In this document: one piece after another, positions 53,430 through 62,359 of the stretch
Layout of the letters: every line of letters begins with the position of its first letter
Numbering within the stretch: position 1 is the first letter of the stretch
Origin: Halomonas sp. Y3
GTDB taxonomy: Bacteria > Pseudomonadota > Gammaproteobacteria > Pseudomonadales > Halomonadaceae
Reading direction: 5' to 3'
Assembly (NCBI RefSeq): GCF_024137965.1
Contig: NZ_CP099975.1
Location: 1,612,001-1,676,000, forward strand
DNA: 64,000 nucleotides
Translations under genes and position numbers: made by a program
Notes under the pieces: generated by a model
Told to the model about the DNA's origin: nothing
Seen by the model: only the letters and a program-made list of their open reading frames with translations
The model's database searches: none

Positions 53430-55954
53430 GCGAGACGATGCGACCCACCCCCGAGGCCGAGCGCCTGCACCGGGAGCTCGAGGCGGTCTGGGGCAACCCC
53501 CCGGGCTGGCGCGGCCGGCTCAGCGTGGTCAACCACAGCACCCTGGGGCTGCGCTTCATGGCCACGGGCCTGGTCTTCTTCCTGCTCGGCGGCGTGCTGG
53601 CGATGCTGATCCGCACCCAGCTGGCGCTGCCCGACCAGGCCTTCATGTCGCCGGAGATCTACGCCCAGGTCACCACCATGCACGGCACGGTGATGATGTT
53701 CCTGTTCGCCATCCCCATGCTGGAGGGGCTGGCGATCTACCTGATCCCCAAGATGATCGGCACCCGGGACCTGGTCTGCCCGCGGCTCACCGCCTTCGGC
53801 TACTGGTGCTACCTGTTCGGCGGCATCATCCTCTTCTCGAGCCTGCTGCTGGAGATGGCCCCGGACAGCGGCTGGTTCATGTACACCCCGCTGAGCAGCA
53901 GCGAGTTCGCCCCCGGGCCGGGCTCCGACTTCTGGCTGCTGGGCATCACCTTCGTGGAGATTTCGGCCCTGGCCGCCGGGGTGGAGATCACCGTCTCGAT
54001 CCTGCGCACCCGGGCGCCGGGCATGGCGCTGCACCGCATGCCGCTGTTCGCCTGGTATATCCTCGCCATGGCGCTGATGATCGTGGTGGGCTTCCCGCCG
54101 CTGATTCTCGGCAGCGTGCTGCTGGAGCTGGAGCGTGCCGCCGGGATGCCCTTCTTCACGGTGGCCGGGGGCGGCGACCCCATCCTCTGGCAGCACCTCT
54201 TCTGGCTCTTCGGCCACCCCGAGGTCTACATCATCTTCCTGCCGGCGGCGGGTATCGTCTCGACCCTGATCCCAGTCTTCGCCGGACGCCCCATCGTCGG
54301 CTACGGCTGGGTGGTGGCGGCCATCGTCATCACCGGCTTCATCAGCTTCGGGCTCTGGGTGCACCATATGTTCGCCGTGGGCATCCCCCAGCTCGCCCAG
54401 GCTTTCTTCTCGGCGGCCAGCATGCTGGTGGCGGTGCCCACCGCCATTCAGGTGTTCGTCTGGCTGGCGACGCTCTGGCTAGGCAAGCCGCGCATGACCG
54501 TGCCGATGCTGTGGGTCACTGGTTTCCTGGTGATCTTCGTCTGCGGCGGGCTCACCGGGGTGATGCTGGCGCTGGTGCCCTTCAACTGGCAGGTCCATGA
54601 CACCCACTTCGTGGTGGCCCATCTGCACTATGTGCTGGTGGGCGGCATGTTCTTCCCGCTGGTGGCCGGGGCCTACTACTGGCTGCCGCTGGTCACCGGG
54701 CGCATGCCCTCGGAGCGCCTCGGCCGGCTGGGCTTCTGGCTCACCTTCTTGGGCTTCAACCTCACCTTCCTGATCATGCACTGGACCGGGCTTCTCGGCA
54801 TGCCGCGGCGGGTCTACACCTACGACAGCGCCATGGGTTGGGACCTCGTCAACCTGATCTCCTCCCTCGGCGGCTTCATGATGGCGGCGGGTATCGCCGC
54901 GGTGCTGGTCGATCTCGTGCTCCACGGTCGCTACGGGCGCACTGCGCCGCGCAACCCCTGGGGCGCCGACACCCTGGAGTGGAGCCTTTCGATGCCGCCG
55001 GCCAGCTACAACTTCGCCAGCCTGCCCCGGGTGGAGAGCCGTCACCCGCTCTGGGAGACGCCGACCCTGGGCGACGCCATCGCCCGCGGCGAGGGTGTGC
55101 GCCCCGGCGCCGCCCATGGCCGCCGCGAGCTGCTCGGCGGCGAGGCGCTCACCGGCCGGGTGCGCGAGCTGATCCACCTGCCCGGCAACAGCCTGCTGCC
55201 GCTCTATGCCGCCCTCTGCCTGGCGGTGGTCTGCGTGAGCCTGCTGATACGCCTCTACCCGCTGTCGCTGCTGGGCCTGGCCGGCGCCGGGGTGCTGCTG
55301 CTGCGCTGGTCCTGGGAGAACGGCGGCCACCGCCGGGCCGCGCCTCTTGGCCACGATGAGCCCGAGGACCCGCCGCTGCACTCGCGTACCGCCGACGGCC
55401 CCGGGCGCTGGACCATGGAGGTGGCGCTGCTCGCCGACGGCGCCTTCTTCCTGGCGCTGCTGTTCGGCTGGTTCTATCTCTGGACGGTCTCGCCCCAGTG
55501 GCAGATGCCGGCGCGCTCGCCGCTTTCGCTGCTGCTGCTGCTCGCCTCCGGGGCGGCGCTCACCCTGGGCGCCCTCTGGCTGGAGCGCCGGGTGGCGGCG
55601 CTGATACGCGGCCGCGAGGCGGGCCTGGTGCTGGCGCTTGGGGGCATCGCGGCGCTGGGTGGGCTGCATGTGGCCCTGCTGGTCGTCGTACTGCTCGATG
55701 CGGGCCTCGCGCCCACCGCCACGGCCCACGACGCCACCCTGCTGGTAGGGCTCGCCTATCTGCTGGGGCATGGCGGGCTCGCCGCTCTGCTCGCCGCGCT
55801 TCAGGCCTGGCGCGCCGGCCTCGGCCTGGTGGGGGCCCGGCTGCCCTTCGAGCCCGGGGTGGTGGCACTGCTGTGGCGCTACCAGCTCGGCGCCTACTGG
55901 ATCCTGGTGGCCGCCATGGCGCTGCTGCCGCGGCTGACGGGAGGCGGCCCATGA
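53426..55954 (+). CDS. coxA: Fused cytochrome c oxidase subunits I and III
   Basis: 842 residues, about 300 more than CoxA alone. Subunit I: heme ligands in TTMHGTVMMF and HFVVAHLHYVLVGG, the CuB cross-link pair His264 and Tyr268 in GHPEVYIIF, and His313-His314 in WVHHMF. From about residue 660 the protein continues as a subunit III-like set of helices, starting WTMEVALLADGAFFLALLFG. The CoxA-CoxC fusion is known in some caa3 oxidases. It reduces oxygen and pumps protons. The ATG overlaps the coxB stop, and the stop overlaps the next gene, both as ATGA. Confidence 0.93.
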   Translation: MSETMRPTPEAERLHRELEAVWGNPPGWRGRLSVVNHSTLGLRFMATGLVFFLLGGVLAMLIRTQLALPDQAFMSPEIYAQVTTMHGTVMMFLFAIPMLEGLAIYLIPKMIGTRDLVCPRLTAFGYWCYLFGGIILFSSLLLEMAPDSGWFMYTPLSSSEFAPGPGSDFWLLGITFVEISALAAGVEITVSILRTRAPGMALHRMPLFAWYILAMALMIVVGFPPLILGSVLLELERAAGMPFFTVAGGGDPILWQHLFWLFGHPEVYIIFLPAAGIVSTLIPVFAGRPIVGYGWVVAAIVITGFISFGLWVHHMFAVGIPQLAQAFFSAASMLVAVPTAIQVFVWLATLWLGKPRMTVPMLWVTGFLVIFVCGGLTGVMLALVPFNWQVHDTHFVVAHLHYVLVGGMFFPLVAGAYYWLPLVTGRMPSERLGRLGFWLTFLGFNLTFLIMHWTGLLGMPRRVYTYDSAMGWDLVNLISSLGGFMMAAGIAAVLVDLVLHGRYGRTAPRNPWGADTLEWSLSMPPASYNFASLPRVESRHPLWETPTLGDAIARGEGVRPGAAHGRRELLGGEALTGRVRELIHLPGNSLLPLYAALCLAVVCVSLLIRLYPLSLLGLAGAGVLLLRWSWENGGHRRAAPLGHDEPEDPPLHSRTADGPGRWTMEVALLADGAFFLALLFGWFYLWTVSPQWQMPARSPLSLLLLLASGAALTLGALWLERRVAALIRGREAGLVLALGGIAALGGLHVALLVVVLLDAGLAPTATAHDATLLVGLAYLLGHGGLAALLAALQAWRAGLGLVGARLPFEPGVVALLWRYQLGAYWILVAAMALLPRLTGGGP

Positions 55955-56307
55955 ATCCGCTGCGTCGTTGGCTGGCGCCGAGCCACCCCGCCCAGCTGCT
56001 GCTGGGGCTGACCCTCTGGAGCCTCTGGTTCGTGGCCCTCTACGGCGGGCTCTCGGTGGCCTGCGAGCTGGCGCCGCCGGCGCCGGGGCAGGGGGTGCTC
56101 ACCGCCATCAACGGCGCGCTCGCCCTGCTTACCCTGGCCACCCTGGGGCTGCTTGGCTGGCTGGCCTGGCGAGGGCTCAGGGCCGGCCGGGGCGGCGTGG
56201 GCGGGTCGCGCTTTATCGCCCTGACGGGGGCCGGGCTGCATCTCTTCTCGGCGGCCGGGGTGGCCTTCGTCGGCCTGCCCATCCTGGCTCTGCCGCCGTG
56301 CCTCTAG
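55951..56307 (+). CDS. Small membrane protein of the oxidase operon
   Basis: 118 residues with three membrane helices (LLLGLTLWSLWFVALYGGL, ALALLTLATLGLLGWLAW and a C-terminal one near GLHLFSAAGVAFVGLPIL). No cofactor motif is seen. It overlaps the coxA stop as ATGA, so it is co-translated with the oxidase and may be an extra subunit or assembly factor. I do not recognise a characterised family. Confidence 0.75.
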   Translation: MNPLRRWLAPSHPAQLLLGLTLWSLWFVALYGGLSVACELAPPAPGQGVLTAINGALALLTLATLGLLGWLAWRGLRAGRGGVGGSRFIALTGAGLHLFSAAGVAFVGLPILALPPCL

Positions 56308-56317
56308 GGGAGGTGTC

Positions 56318-58624
56318 ATGGCCGCACCTTCTCCTTTTTCCTCTCCCTCCCTGGGTGCCTCGCGAGACGCCGAGGACGGGCGCGTCCCAGACGGGCATGT
56401 CCCGGACGGGCATGTCCCGGACGAGCGCGTCGCGGAGGGTGAGGCCCACTTGCTCTGCTCAGTGGAAGGGATGTGGTGCACCAGCTGCGCCCTGGCCATC
56501 GAGCACCGCCTGGGGCGCCTGCCCGGGGTAAGCCGGGCGGGAGTCGACTACCTCTCCGCCACCCTGCTGGTGGAGGGCACGCCGGCGGCGGTGGCGCCCG
56601 AGCGGGTAGCGGCGGCGCTTGGCCGACTCGGCTACCGGCTGTGCGACCTGGAGGCGGCGCCGGATACCCGCCAGCGGCTGGACCGCGAGAGCCGGGCCCT
56701 GGCGGGACGGCTGCTGCTGGCCGCGGTGTTCGGCATGTGGACCATGCTGGCGTCGCTCTTGATCTACGCCGGGGCCCTGCCGGAGCCGCGCCTGGAGCGG
56801 GTATTGGCCTGGGTCTCCGGCGCCTTCGCGCTGCCGGTGGTGACGCTCGCCGCCTGGCCCTTCTACCGTGCCGCCTGGCGCACCCTGCGCGCGGGGCGCC
56901 CCGGCATGGATGCCCTGGTCTCGCTGGGGGTGATGGGGGCACTGGCGGTCTCCCTCTGGCTGCTCTGGCGGGGCTCCGCTGAGGTCTACTTCGATACCGC
57001 CGTGATGCTGGTGCTGCTGCTGTTGGCGGGCCGCTGGGTGGAGACCCTGGCGCGCTATCGCGGGCTGCGTGCCCTGGAGGGGCTGGCGCCGCTGCCGGAA
57101 CGTGTCTCTCGGCTCGAGGGTGAGGGTGGCGAGGGGAGCGGCGAGCATGAAAAGGTTGAGCCGGTGCCGGCGGCCGAGATGCTCCCCGGCGAGCGGATTC
57201 GCGTGGCCAGCGGCGAGCCCCTGGCGCTGGATGGCGAGCTCCTCGATGCCGCGGCGCGGCTGGATCTCGCCCTGCTCACCGGCGAGAGCCGCCCGCGCAC
57301 CCTGACTCGGGGGGCGCGGCTCTCGGCGGGGTGTCGCAACCTGGGAGCCCCCTTCACCCTGAGGGTGACCGCTGGGGTGGGCGAGCGGCGCCTGGATGGG
57401 CTCTACCGCCAGGTGCAGGCCCTGCAGGCGGGCAAGGGCGAGCTGCGTCGTCTGGCCGAGCGCTTCGCCGCCTGGCTCAGCCCCGCCGCCCTGGCGCTGG
57501 CGCTGGCTACCCTGGTCGCCCTGCTGCTGGCCGGGGTGGCACCGGAGGAGGCGGCGGTGCGCGCCCTCTCGGTGCTGGTGGTGGCCTGCCCCTGCGCGGT
57601 GGGGCTGGCGGTGCCCCTGGCGAGCCTGGCGGGCACGGCCCGGGCGCTGGAGGCCGGCGTGGTGTTTCGCGACCCGGCGGCCCTGGAGCTCGCCGGCGAG
57701 GTTCGCGCCGTGGCCTTCGACAAGACCGGCACCCTGACCCTGGGGGCACTTCGACTGGCCGCCCTGAGGCCCGCCCCCGGCGTGGCGGAGCATGACCTGC
57801 TGGCCCTGGCGGCCCGGGCCGAGTGGGGCAGCGAGCACCCTCTGGGACTCGCGATCCGCGCCGCCGCCGCCGAGGCGGGGATCGATCCGGGCGAGGCGCC
57901 AGCGGGGCTTGTCGAGCACCCCGGGCAGGGGCGTGAAGCCCGGGACGCCGATGGCACGCGGTTCTGCATCGGTGCCCCGGGCTGGCTGGCCGAGCGGGTT
58001 GCGGCGCCGGCGCAGGGCGAGGCCGTGCCGCCCTGGGCCAGCGAGGTGGCGCTGGCCCGCAATGGCCAGTGGCTGGGCACGCTATGGCTCGAGGATGCCC
58101 CCGCCCCCGGGGCGAGGGAAACCCTGGAGACGCTGTCAGCGGACGGGCTTGTCCTGGCGCTGATCAGCGGCGACCGTCCGGCCCTGGTGCGTCGCCTCGG
58201 CCGGCGCTTGGGGCTGCCCCCGGCGGCCTGCTATGGCGGCCGCTCGCCGGAGGCCAAGCGCCACCTGGTGGCCGCACTGCCGGGCCCGGTGCTCTATGTG
58301 GGAGATGGCATCAACGATGCGCCGGCCCTGGCCGCGGCGACGGTGGGGGTGGCCACCGGGCAGGCCAGCGCCGCGGCCCGGGATGCCGCCGCCATCCAGC
58401 TGCTGGGCCAGGGCGTGCAGGGGGTGGCCTGCGCCATCGCCACTGCCCGAGCCACCCGGCGGGTGATGCGCCAGAACCTCACGCTCTCCGCGCTCTACAA
58501 TGCCCTGGCCCTGGGGCTGGCTGCCTGGATGGTGATCCCGCCCCAGGTGGCAGTGCTGGCCATGGTGGCCAGTTCGCTCTCGGTGGTGGCCAATGCCGCC
58601 CGGCTGGGGGTGGGGCGCGGCTAG
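56318..58624 (+). CDS. ccoI: Copper-translocating P-type ATPase (CcoI-like)
   Basis: 768 residues. An N-terminal heavy-metal domain carries GMWCTSCA (Cys54, Cys57); GMWCTSC is the form seen in CcoI/FixI pumps that load copper into oxidases. ACPCAVGLAVP holds the CPC metal path (Cys424, Cys426). DKTGTLT has the phosphorylated Asp468, SEHPLG the HP motif and GDGINDAPAL the hinge. The first 45 residues include a 15-bp tandem repeat. It starts 10 bases after the preceding oxidase gene with GGGAGGT upstream. Its stop overlaps the convergent gene in CTAG. Confidence 0.92.
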   Translation: MAAPSPFSSPSLGASRDAEDGRVPDGHVPDGHVPDERVAEGEAHLLCSVEGMWCTSCALAIEHRLGRLPGVSRAGVDYLSATLLVEGTPAAVAPERVAAALGRLGYRLCDLEAAPDTRQRLDRESRALAGRLLLAAVFGMWTMLASLLIYAGALPEPRLERVLAWVSGAFALPVVTLAAWPFYRAAWRTLRAGRPGMDALVSLGVMGALAVSLWLLWRGSAEVYFDTAVMLVLLLLAGRWVETLARYRGLRALEGLAPLPERVSRLEGEGGEGSGEHEKVEPVPAAEMLPGERIRVASGEPLALDGELLDAAARLDLALLTGESRPRTLTRGARLSAGCRNLGAPFTLRVTAGVGERRLDGLYRQVQALQAGKGELRRLAERFAAWLSPAALALALATLVALLLAGVAPEEAAVRALSVLVVACPCAVGLAVPLASLAGTARALEAGVVFRDPAALELAGEVRAVAFDKTGTLTLGALRLAALRPAPGVAEHDLLALAARAEWGSEHPLGLAIRAAAAEAGIDPGEAPAGLVEHPGQGREARDADGTRFCIGAPGWLAERVAAPAQGEAVPPWASEVALARNGQWLGTLWLEDAPAPGARETLETLSADGLVLALISGDRPALVRRLGRRLGLPPAACYGGRSPEAKRHLVAALPGPVLYVGDGINDAPALAAATVGVATGQASAAARDAAAIQLLGQGVQGVACAIATARATRRVMRQNLTLSALYNALALGLAAWMVIPPQVAVLAMVASSLSVVANAARLGVGRG
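56375..56434 (+). repeat. Four 15-bp tandem repeats at the copper ATPase N-terminus
   Basis: Copies at 56375, 56390, 56405 and 56420; the middle two are identical (GACGGGCATGTCCCG). They encode DGRVP, DGHVP, DGHVP and DERVA ahead of the metal-binding domain. The His residues could bind metal. Copy number changes would keep the frame. Confidence 0.88.
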
Positions 58625-61017
58625 CGGAGCACCTCCGGGTCGCCTTCACCGGCCAGGGCCGCCTGCTCGTCTGCGCTGAGCAGGGCGTCCAGGTCGAGCC
58701 TGGCCACCTCGCTGGCCGCCTCCAGGACATGGGCCCAGGTGGCGCGATTGGCAAACAGCATGCCGAAGGTGTCCAGAGTGCCGCCGCGGTTGCGGTAGCC
58801 CAGAAAGCGCGAGCGCGCCCCGGTATCCAGGGGGCGCAGCACGCCGGCCAGGGGCTCGGGGCGGCAGTGGGCGAGAAAGACCCGGGCGGGCACCTCGGGC
58901 ACCAGGGTGCTGAGGCGACACTGGCTGAGCACGGCGCTGGCCTCGTCCTCGTCCCGGGCCTCGCGCAGCTTGCCGGGCTCCTGGATCACATAGAGGCTGG
59001 TGGCGATGCCGGCGTCCTCCAGGCGCGCCAGGGCCCGCTCCATCTCGGCCAGCTGATAGGCCCCCACCGCGAAGAGCTGCAGGCGGGCCGACTCGGCCGG
59101 CCTCAGGCAGAGCAGGCCGTCACGGCAGAGCGCCCGGGCCTGATCCCCGGTCAGGCGCACCGGGACCGGGTTCTTGGGCACCACCATGACGGCGATGCGG
59201 CCGCGGCTGGCGTAGAGGTCGAGCAGCGCCACGCTGGCGCTGGGGGCGTCCACCGGGAAGAGGGTGGGGGCCACGTCATCCATCTCGCCAAGCCAGGCCT
59301 CGCAGAGCGTGGGGTCCTGGTGGGACTGCTCGTTCTTGCCGTTCTCCCAGGTGTGGGAGCTGGCCAGCACCGGCAGCGACAGCCAGCCCGGGGCACGGCC
59401 CGCCTCGCGGCAGTGGCGGGCGAAGATGATCTCCTGGCGCATGGCGCCCAGCATCTTGACCGCGAAGGCCTCGTAGCTGGCCACCAGGTTGAGCCCCTGC
59501 TTGTTGGCCAGGGCGGCGCTGACCACCGCTTCCTCGTTGAGTGCCGTGATCACGGCGCCATCCAGCGCCTCGGCGACGCCCGGCTCCGGTTCGGTGACGC
59601 GGTGCCTGAGCCGGTCGAGGGTCAGGTTGAGGCGGTTGGAGCGCATCTCGTCGGGGTTGCCCACCCGTACTCGCAGCCCGGGGTTGGCCGCGACCAGCGC
59701 TATGAAGGCCTCGTCGATGGCGGCCATGGGCGAGACCGCCTCGTCCAGGGGCCAGGTGGGCGGCTCGGGGAGGGTGGGCGGTTCGGGGTGCGGGTTGGCC
59801 AGCGCATGGTCCCGCTCACGCACGCGGCCGCTCTCGGCGTGGTTGTTGAGGGTGGCAATGGCGCTGCGCAGCTCGGTCTCCGGCACGTGCAGGGCGGCGG
59901 CTCCCTCATGGAAGAGGCGCCGGGCCGCGGCGTCCGTGGCGGGGTTGCCCCCCAGCGGCAGGTTGTGGGCGGCGTTGGTGCCGGCGCCGGGGAAGCCGAA
60001 GCCCTTGACCGTCTCGGCGATCACGTAGGGGAGGCGCAGCGGGTAGCGGGTGCGGCCATCGCGGGCCTGTTCGGCCTGGTCCATGAGCTCCGCCTCGGCG
60101 GTGAGGATGGCCCAGGCGAAGGCGGCCGGGTCGCGGCCGTCGATGGTGAGCGGGGCGAAGCCGTTGAGCACCAGATGGTCCTCGAACCAGTCGGTGCCGC
60201 CGGACTGGCTCATGGTGGTGCGCTGGTCGATGCGCCGGCCGTTGGCGATCATCACCGGCACCACCGGGCCCGAGTCGTCGGGGCGCCACCAGCGCGAGGC
60301 CCAGTCGCTGCCGCGCTGCTCCTCGAAGGCGCCGTCGCTGAGGAAGGCGACCAGGCGCTGCTCCGGCAGCGGCATATGCACATACTGCAGGCCGGCGAAT
60401 CCCAGGTAGCCCCCTTCGCTGATGCCGCCGGCGGTGTGGGCGTTGACGTGGCTGCCCAGCGGCGAGGTGGGGCGGCCATCCGCCTCCACCGTGCAGCGGT
60501 AGAAGTCGTTGACCAGGCGGGTCAGGCCCGCGTCGCTGAGCTCGTAGCGGGCCCCATGGGCAGGGCCCATGTTGTCCACCAGCAGGTTCACGGCGTCGAT
60601 GGCCGCCACGCAGTGGCCCTGGCCCATCAGCCAGCTGCGGGTCACGCCCTCCATGGCGTTGGCGGTGAGGTAGCCCACATAGGCAGGCACCATGTTCAGC
60701 GCCCCGCCGGTGTGCCCCTCCGGATTGGGCTTGAAGGCCTCGACCTCGAGTGGGGAGCCATCAAGGTGGACGCGGCTGGCGTAGGTCATATGAGCCACCA
60801 GCCACATGCCCATGCAGGCCAGGCGATCGGCGGCGGCCAGGCGCTTGAGCCAGGTGCGGCGGCGTTCGGGCTCGGGGGCGCGCTCGGCCAGCAGCTCGGC
60901 GATGCGCTGCACGGTAAGCGGGTCGTGCTGGATGACGCCGTAGCCGGCGGCCCAGGTGACGAAGTCCGGGTCATCGGCCAGGGTGGCAGGCAGCTCGCGG
61001 CGGTGGGAAGTGGTCAT
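58621..61017 (-). CDS. Divergent phosphoketolase-like TPP enzyme
   Basis: 798 residues, the length of phosphoketolases. Family-like stretches include GHTGGALNMVPAYVGYLT, NAHTAGGISEGGYLGF (201-207, where typical phosphoketolases have EGGELGY) and SSHTWENGKNEQSHQDP. The TPP-binding GDGEAETGP motif appears as SDGAFEEQRG (227-236). It should bind thiamine pyrophosphate and a sugar phosphate; cleavage of xylulose 5-phosphate to acetyl phosphate is possible but unproven. I recall similar proteins being annotated as xylulose 5-phosphate 3-epimerase. The ATG at 61017 has AAGGAG 5 bases upstream; 93 upstream open codons are excluded. Confidence 0.78.
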   Translation of the reverse strand: MTTSHRRELPATLADDPDFVTWAAGYGVIQHDPLTVQRIAELLAERAPEPERRRTWLKRLAAADRLACMGMWLVAHMTYASRVHLDGSPLEVEAFKPNPEGHTGGALNMVPAYVGYLTANAMEGVTRSWLMGQGHCVAAIDAVNLLVDNMGPAHGARYELSDAGLTRLVNDFYRCTVEADGRPTSPLGSHVNAHTAGGISEGGYLGFAGLQYVHMPLPEQRLVAFLSDGAFEEQRGSDWASRWWRPDDSGPVVPVMIANGRRIDQRTTMSQSGGTDWFEDHLVLNGFAPLTIDGRDPAAFAWAILTAEAELMDQAEQARDGRTRYPLRLPYVIAETVKGFGFPGAGTNAAHNLPLGGNPATDAAARRLFHEGAAALHVPETELRSAIATLNNHAESGRVRERDHALANPHPEPPTLPEPPTWPLDEAVSPMAAIDEAFIALVAANPGLRVRVGNPDEMRSNRLNLTLDRLRHRVTEPEPGVAEALDGAVITALNEEAVVSAALANKQGLNLVASYEAFAVKMLGAMRQEIIFARHCREAGRAPGWLSLPVLASSHTWENGKNEQSHQDPTLCEAWLGEMDDVAPTLFPVDAPSASVALLDLYASRGRIAVMVVPKNPVPVRLTGDQARALCRDGLLCLRPAESARLQLFAVGAYQLAEMERALARLEDAGIATSLYVIQEPGKLREARDEDEASAVLSQCRLSTLVPEVPARVFLAHCRPEPLAGVLRPLDTGARSRFLGYRNRGGTLDTFGMLFANRATWAHVLEAASEVARLDLDALLSADEQAALAGEGDPEVLR

Positions 61018-61124
61018 GGGGACTCCTTGTCCTGAAGTGAAAGGCGATGTGACCAGACTAGATGGCGGAGAGGTCGCTGGCCATGCCCCGGGCCAGCATT
61101 GGCTGCCACGTTGATTCGGGGGCG

Positions 61125-61154
61125 CTGACAGGGAGCGCCGGAGTGCGCTATAAA
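61125..61154 (+). promoter_or_regulatory. Promoter of the L,D-transpeptidase gene
   Basis: CTGACA (61125-61130) and TATAAA (61149-61154) are 18 bases apart, five of six matches each. A small CGGGG/CCCCG hairpin follows at about 61155-61171, before the start at 61193. Confidence 0.65.
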
Positions 61155-61192
61155 CGGGGAAATTCACCCCGTCCACGTCGAGTGTCAGCCCG

Positions 61193-61807
61193 ATGAATCC
61201 GCTTTCCCGCCGCCGCTTCACCCAGCTGGCCCTGGGGGCGCCCCTGGCGCTCCTCGGCATCCCCCAGGCATCAGCGAACCTGATCGAGACCATCATCTCC
61301 CGGGCCCATGTGCCACGCCATGATAATGAGGTGTGGGTGCTGGTGGATGATCGCGAGGCGACCCTGACCGTCTATCGCGGCAACCAGCTGCTTGAGCGCT
61401 TCGCGCCCATCTCCCTGGGGCGCAGCGGTGCCAGGTCGACCCGCCGGCGGGGCAGCAACGTGACGCCCCTGGGGGAGTTTCGGGTCAATCGCTTCAACCG
61501 CGAGAGCGACTGGCATATCTTCATCGGGCTCGACTATCCGACGCCGACCCATGCCCGCCAGGCGCTGGAGGAGGGGGTCTTCAGCCAGCAGGACTACGAC
61601 GACTACTTCGACTACTACCGTCGGCGGGGCTATCCGCCCCAGCAGACGGCCCTGGGGGGATTCATCGGGATTCACGGCATCGGCAAGGGGGATCCCGAGA
61701 TTCACCAGCAGTTTCACTGGACCCAAGGGTGCGTGGCGGTGACCGACGAACAGATCGAGCGCCTGTCGTCGCTGATCGACATTGGCACCCGCGTCGTGAT
61801 CCGCTAG
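61193..61807 (+). CDS. L,D-transpeptidase (YkuD) with twin-arginine-like signal
   Basis: 204 residues. The N-terminus SRRRFTQLALGAPLALLG looks like a Tat signal peptide. The YkuD domain has VLVDDREATLTVYRG at its start, a substrate His in GIHGIGKGDPE, and the nucleophile Cys in WTQGCVAVTD. The usual S-x-GC[IV]R[ML] ending is changed (CVAV), so the subfamily is unusual. It could form 3-3 murein cross-links or attach a lipoprotein to murein. An Lpp-type gene lies downstream. Confidence 0.85.
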   Translation: MNPLSRRRFTQLALGAPLALLGIPQASANLIETIISRAHVPRHDNEVWVLVDDREATLTVYRGNQLLERFAPISLGRSGARSTRRRGSNVTPLGEFRVNRFNRESDWHIFIGLDYPTPTHARQALEEGVFSQQDYDDYFDYYRRRGYPPQQTALGGFIGIHGIGKGDPEIHQQFHWTQGCVAVTDEQIERLSSLIDIGTRVVIR

Positions 61808-61857
61808 GCTGATACTTGCGCAAGGGACGCTGAAAGCTATGGACAAGCGCCGTTGTC

Positions 61858-61944
61858 TATAATAAAACAGCGTTTGACTCCCGTGCTAAGCAGCACAAGT
61901 CGCTGCAAGATGGCCTGCTCATGCAGGAAGCCTGAATGTCAGGC
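61858..61944 (+). promoter_or_regulatory. lpp promoter and structured leader
   Basis: A perfect TATAAT (61858-61863) has no strong -35 partner. Three small hairpins follow in the leader: GTGCT/AGCAC (61883-61896), CCTGC/GCAGG (61914-61927) and GCCTGA/TCAGGC (61930-61944). They may stabilise an abundant short mRNA. Confidence 0.5.
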
Positions 61945-61986
61945 AATCACCAACGCAGTACCCAAGGAAGACTCAAGGAGAACACC

Positions 61987-62250
61987 ATGACTCTGAAGAC
62001 CACCCTGAAGCTGACCGCCGCCGCTGCCTCCCTGGCCATTCTGGCCGGCTGTGCCTCCACCAGCGCTCTGGAAGAAGTCCGCCAGACCGCCGAGTCCGCA
62101 CAGGCCGACGCTGCCGAAGCTCGCAGCATCGCCGTTCAGGCCCAGAACACCGCCAACCAGGCGCAGCGCGACGCCCAGGCGGCTCTGCAGATGTCCGAGC
62201 AGAACCGCGACGAAATGAACCGCATGTTCCAGCGCTCCATGCAGAAGTAA
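61987..62250 (+). CDS. lpp: Lpp/OprI-type alanine-zipper lipoprotein
   Basis: 87 residues. The signal peptide ends in the lipobox ILAGC with Cys22. The mature part is a continuous alanine-rich heptad helix (for example AVQAQNTANQAQRDAQAAL), expected to form a trimeric coiled coil as in Lpp and OprI. The C-terminus is a Lys (SMQK), the residue that is bonded to murein in Lpp. It tethers the outer membrane to the cell wall. AAGGAG lies 7 bases before the ATG. Confidence 0.9.
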   Translation: MTLKTTLKLTAAAASLAILAGCASTSALEEVRQTAESAQADAAEARSIAVQAQNTANQAQRDAQAALQMSEQNRDEMNRMFQRSMQK

Positions 62251-62298
62251 TTCTGCCGGAGTGCCGGCGCTGCCCCGGGCAGCGATGGTTCTGCAATA

Positions 62299-62332
62299 CG
62301 AGAAGACCCCGCCACGGCGGGGTCTTCTCGTT
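62299..62332. terminator. 14-bp terminator between convergent genes
   Basis: CGAGAAGACCCCGC (62299-62312) pairs perfectly with GCGGGGTCTTCTCG (62317-62330) around CACG, followed by TTAT. It ends the lpp transcript and possibly the facing L,D-transpeptidase transcript. Confidence 0.85.
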
Positions 62333-62359
62333 ATGGGATAAGGCGATCTCGCCAGACGG

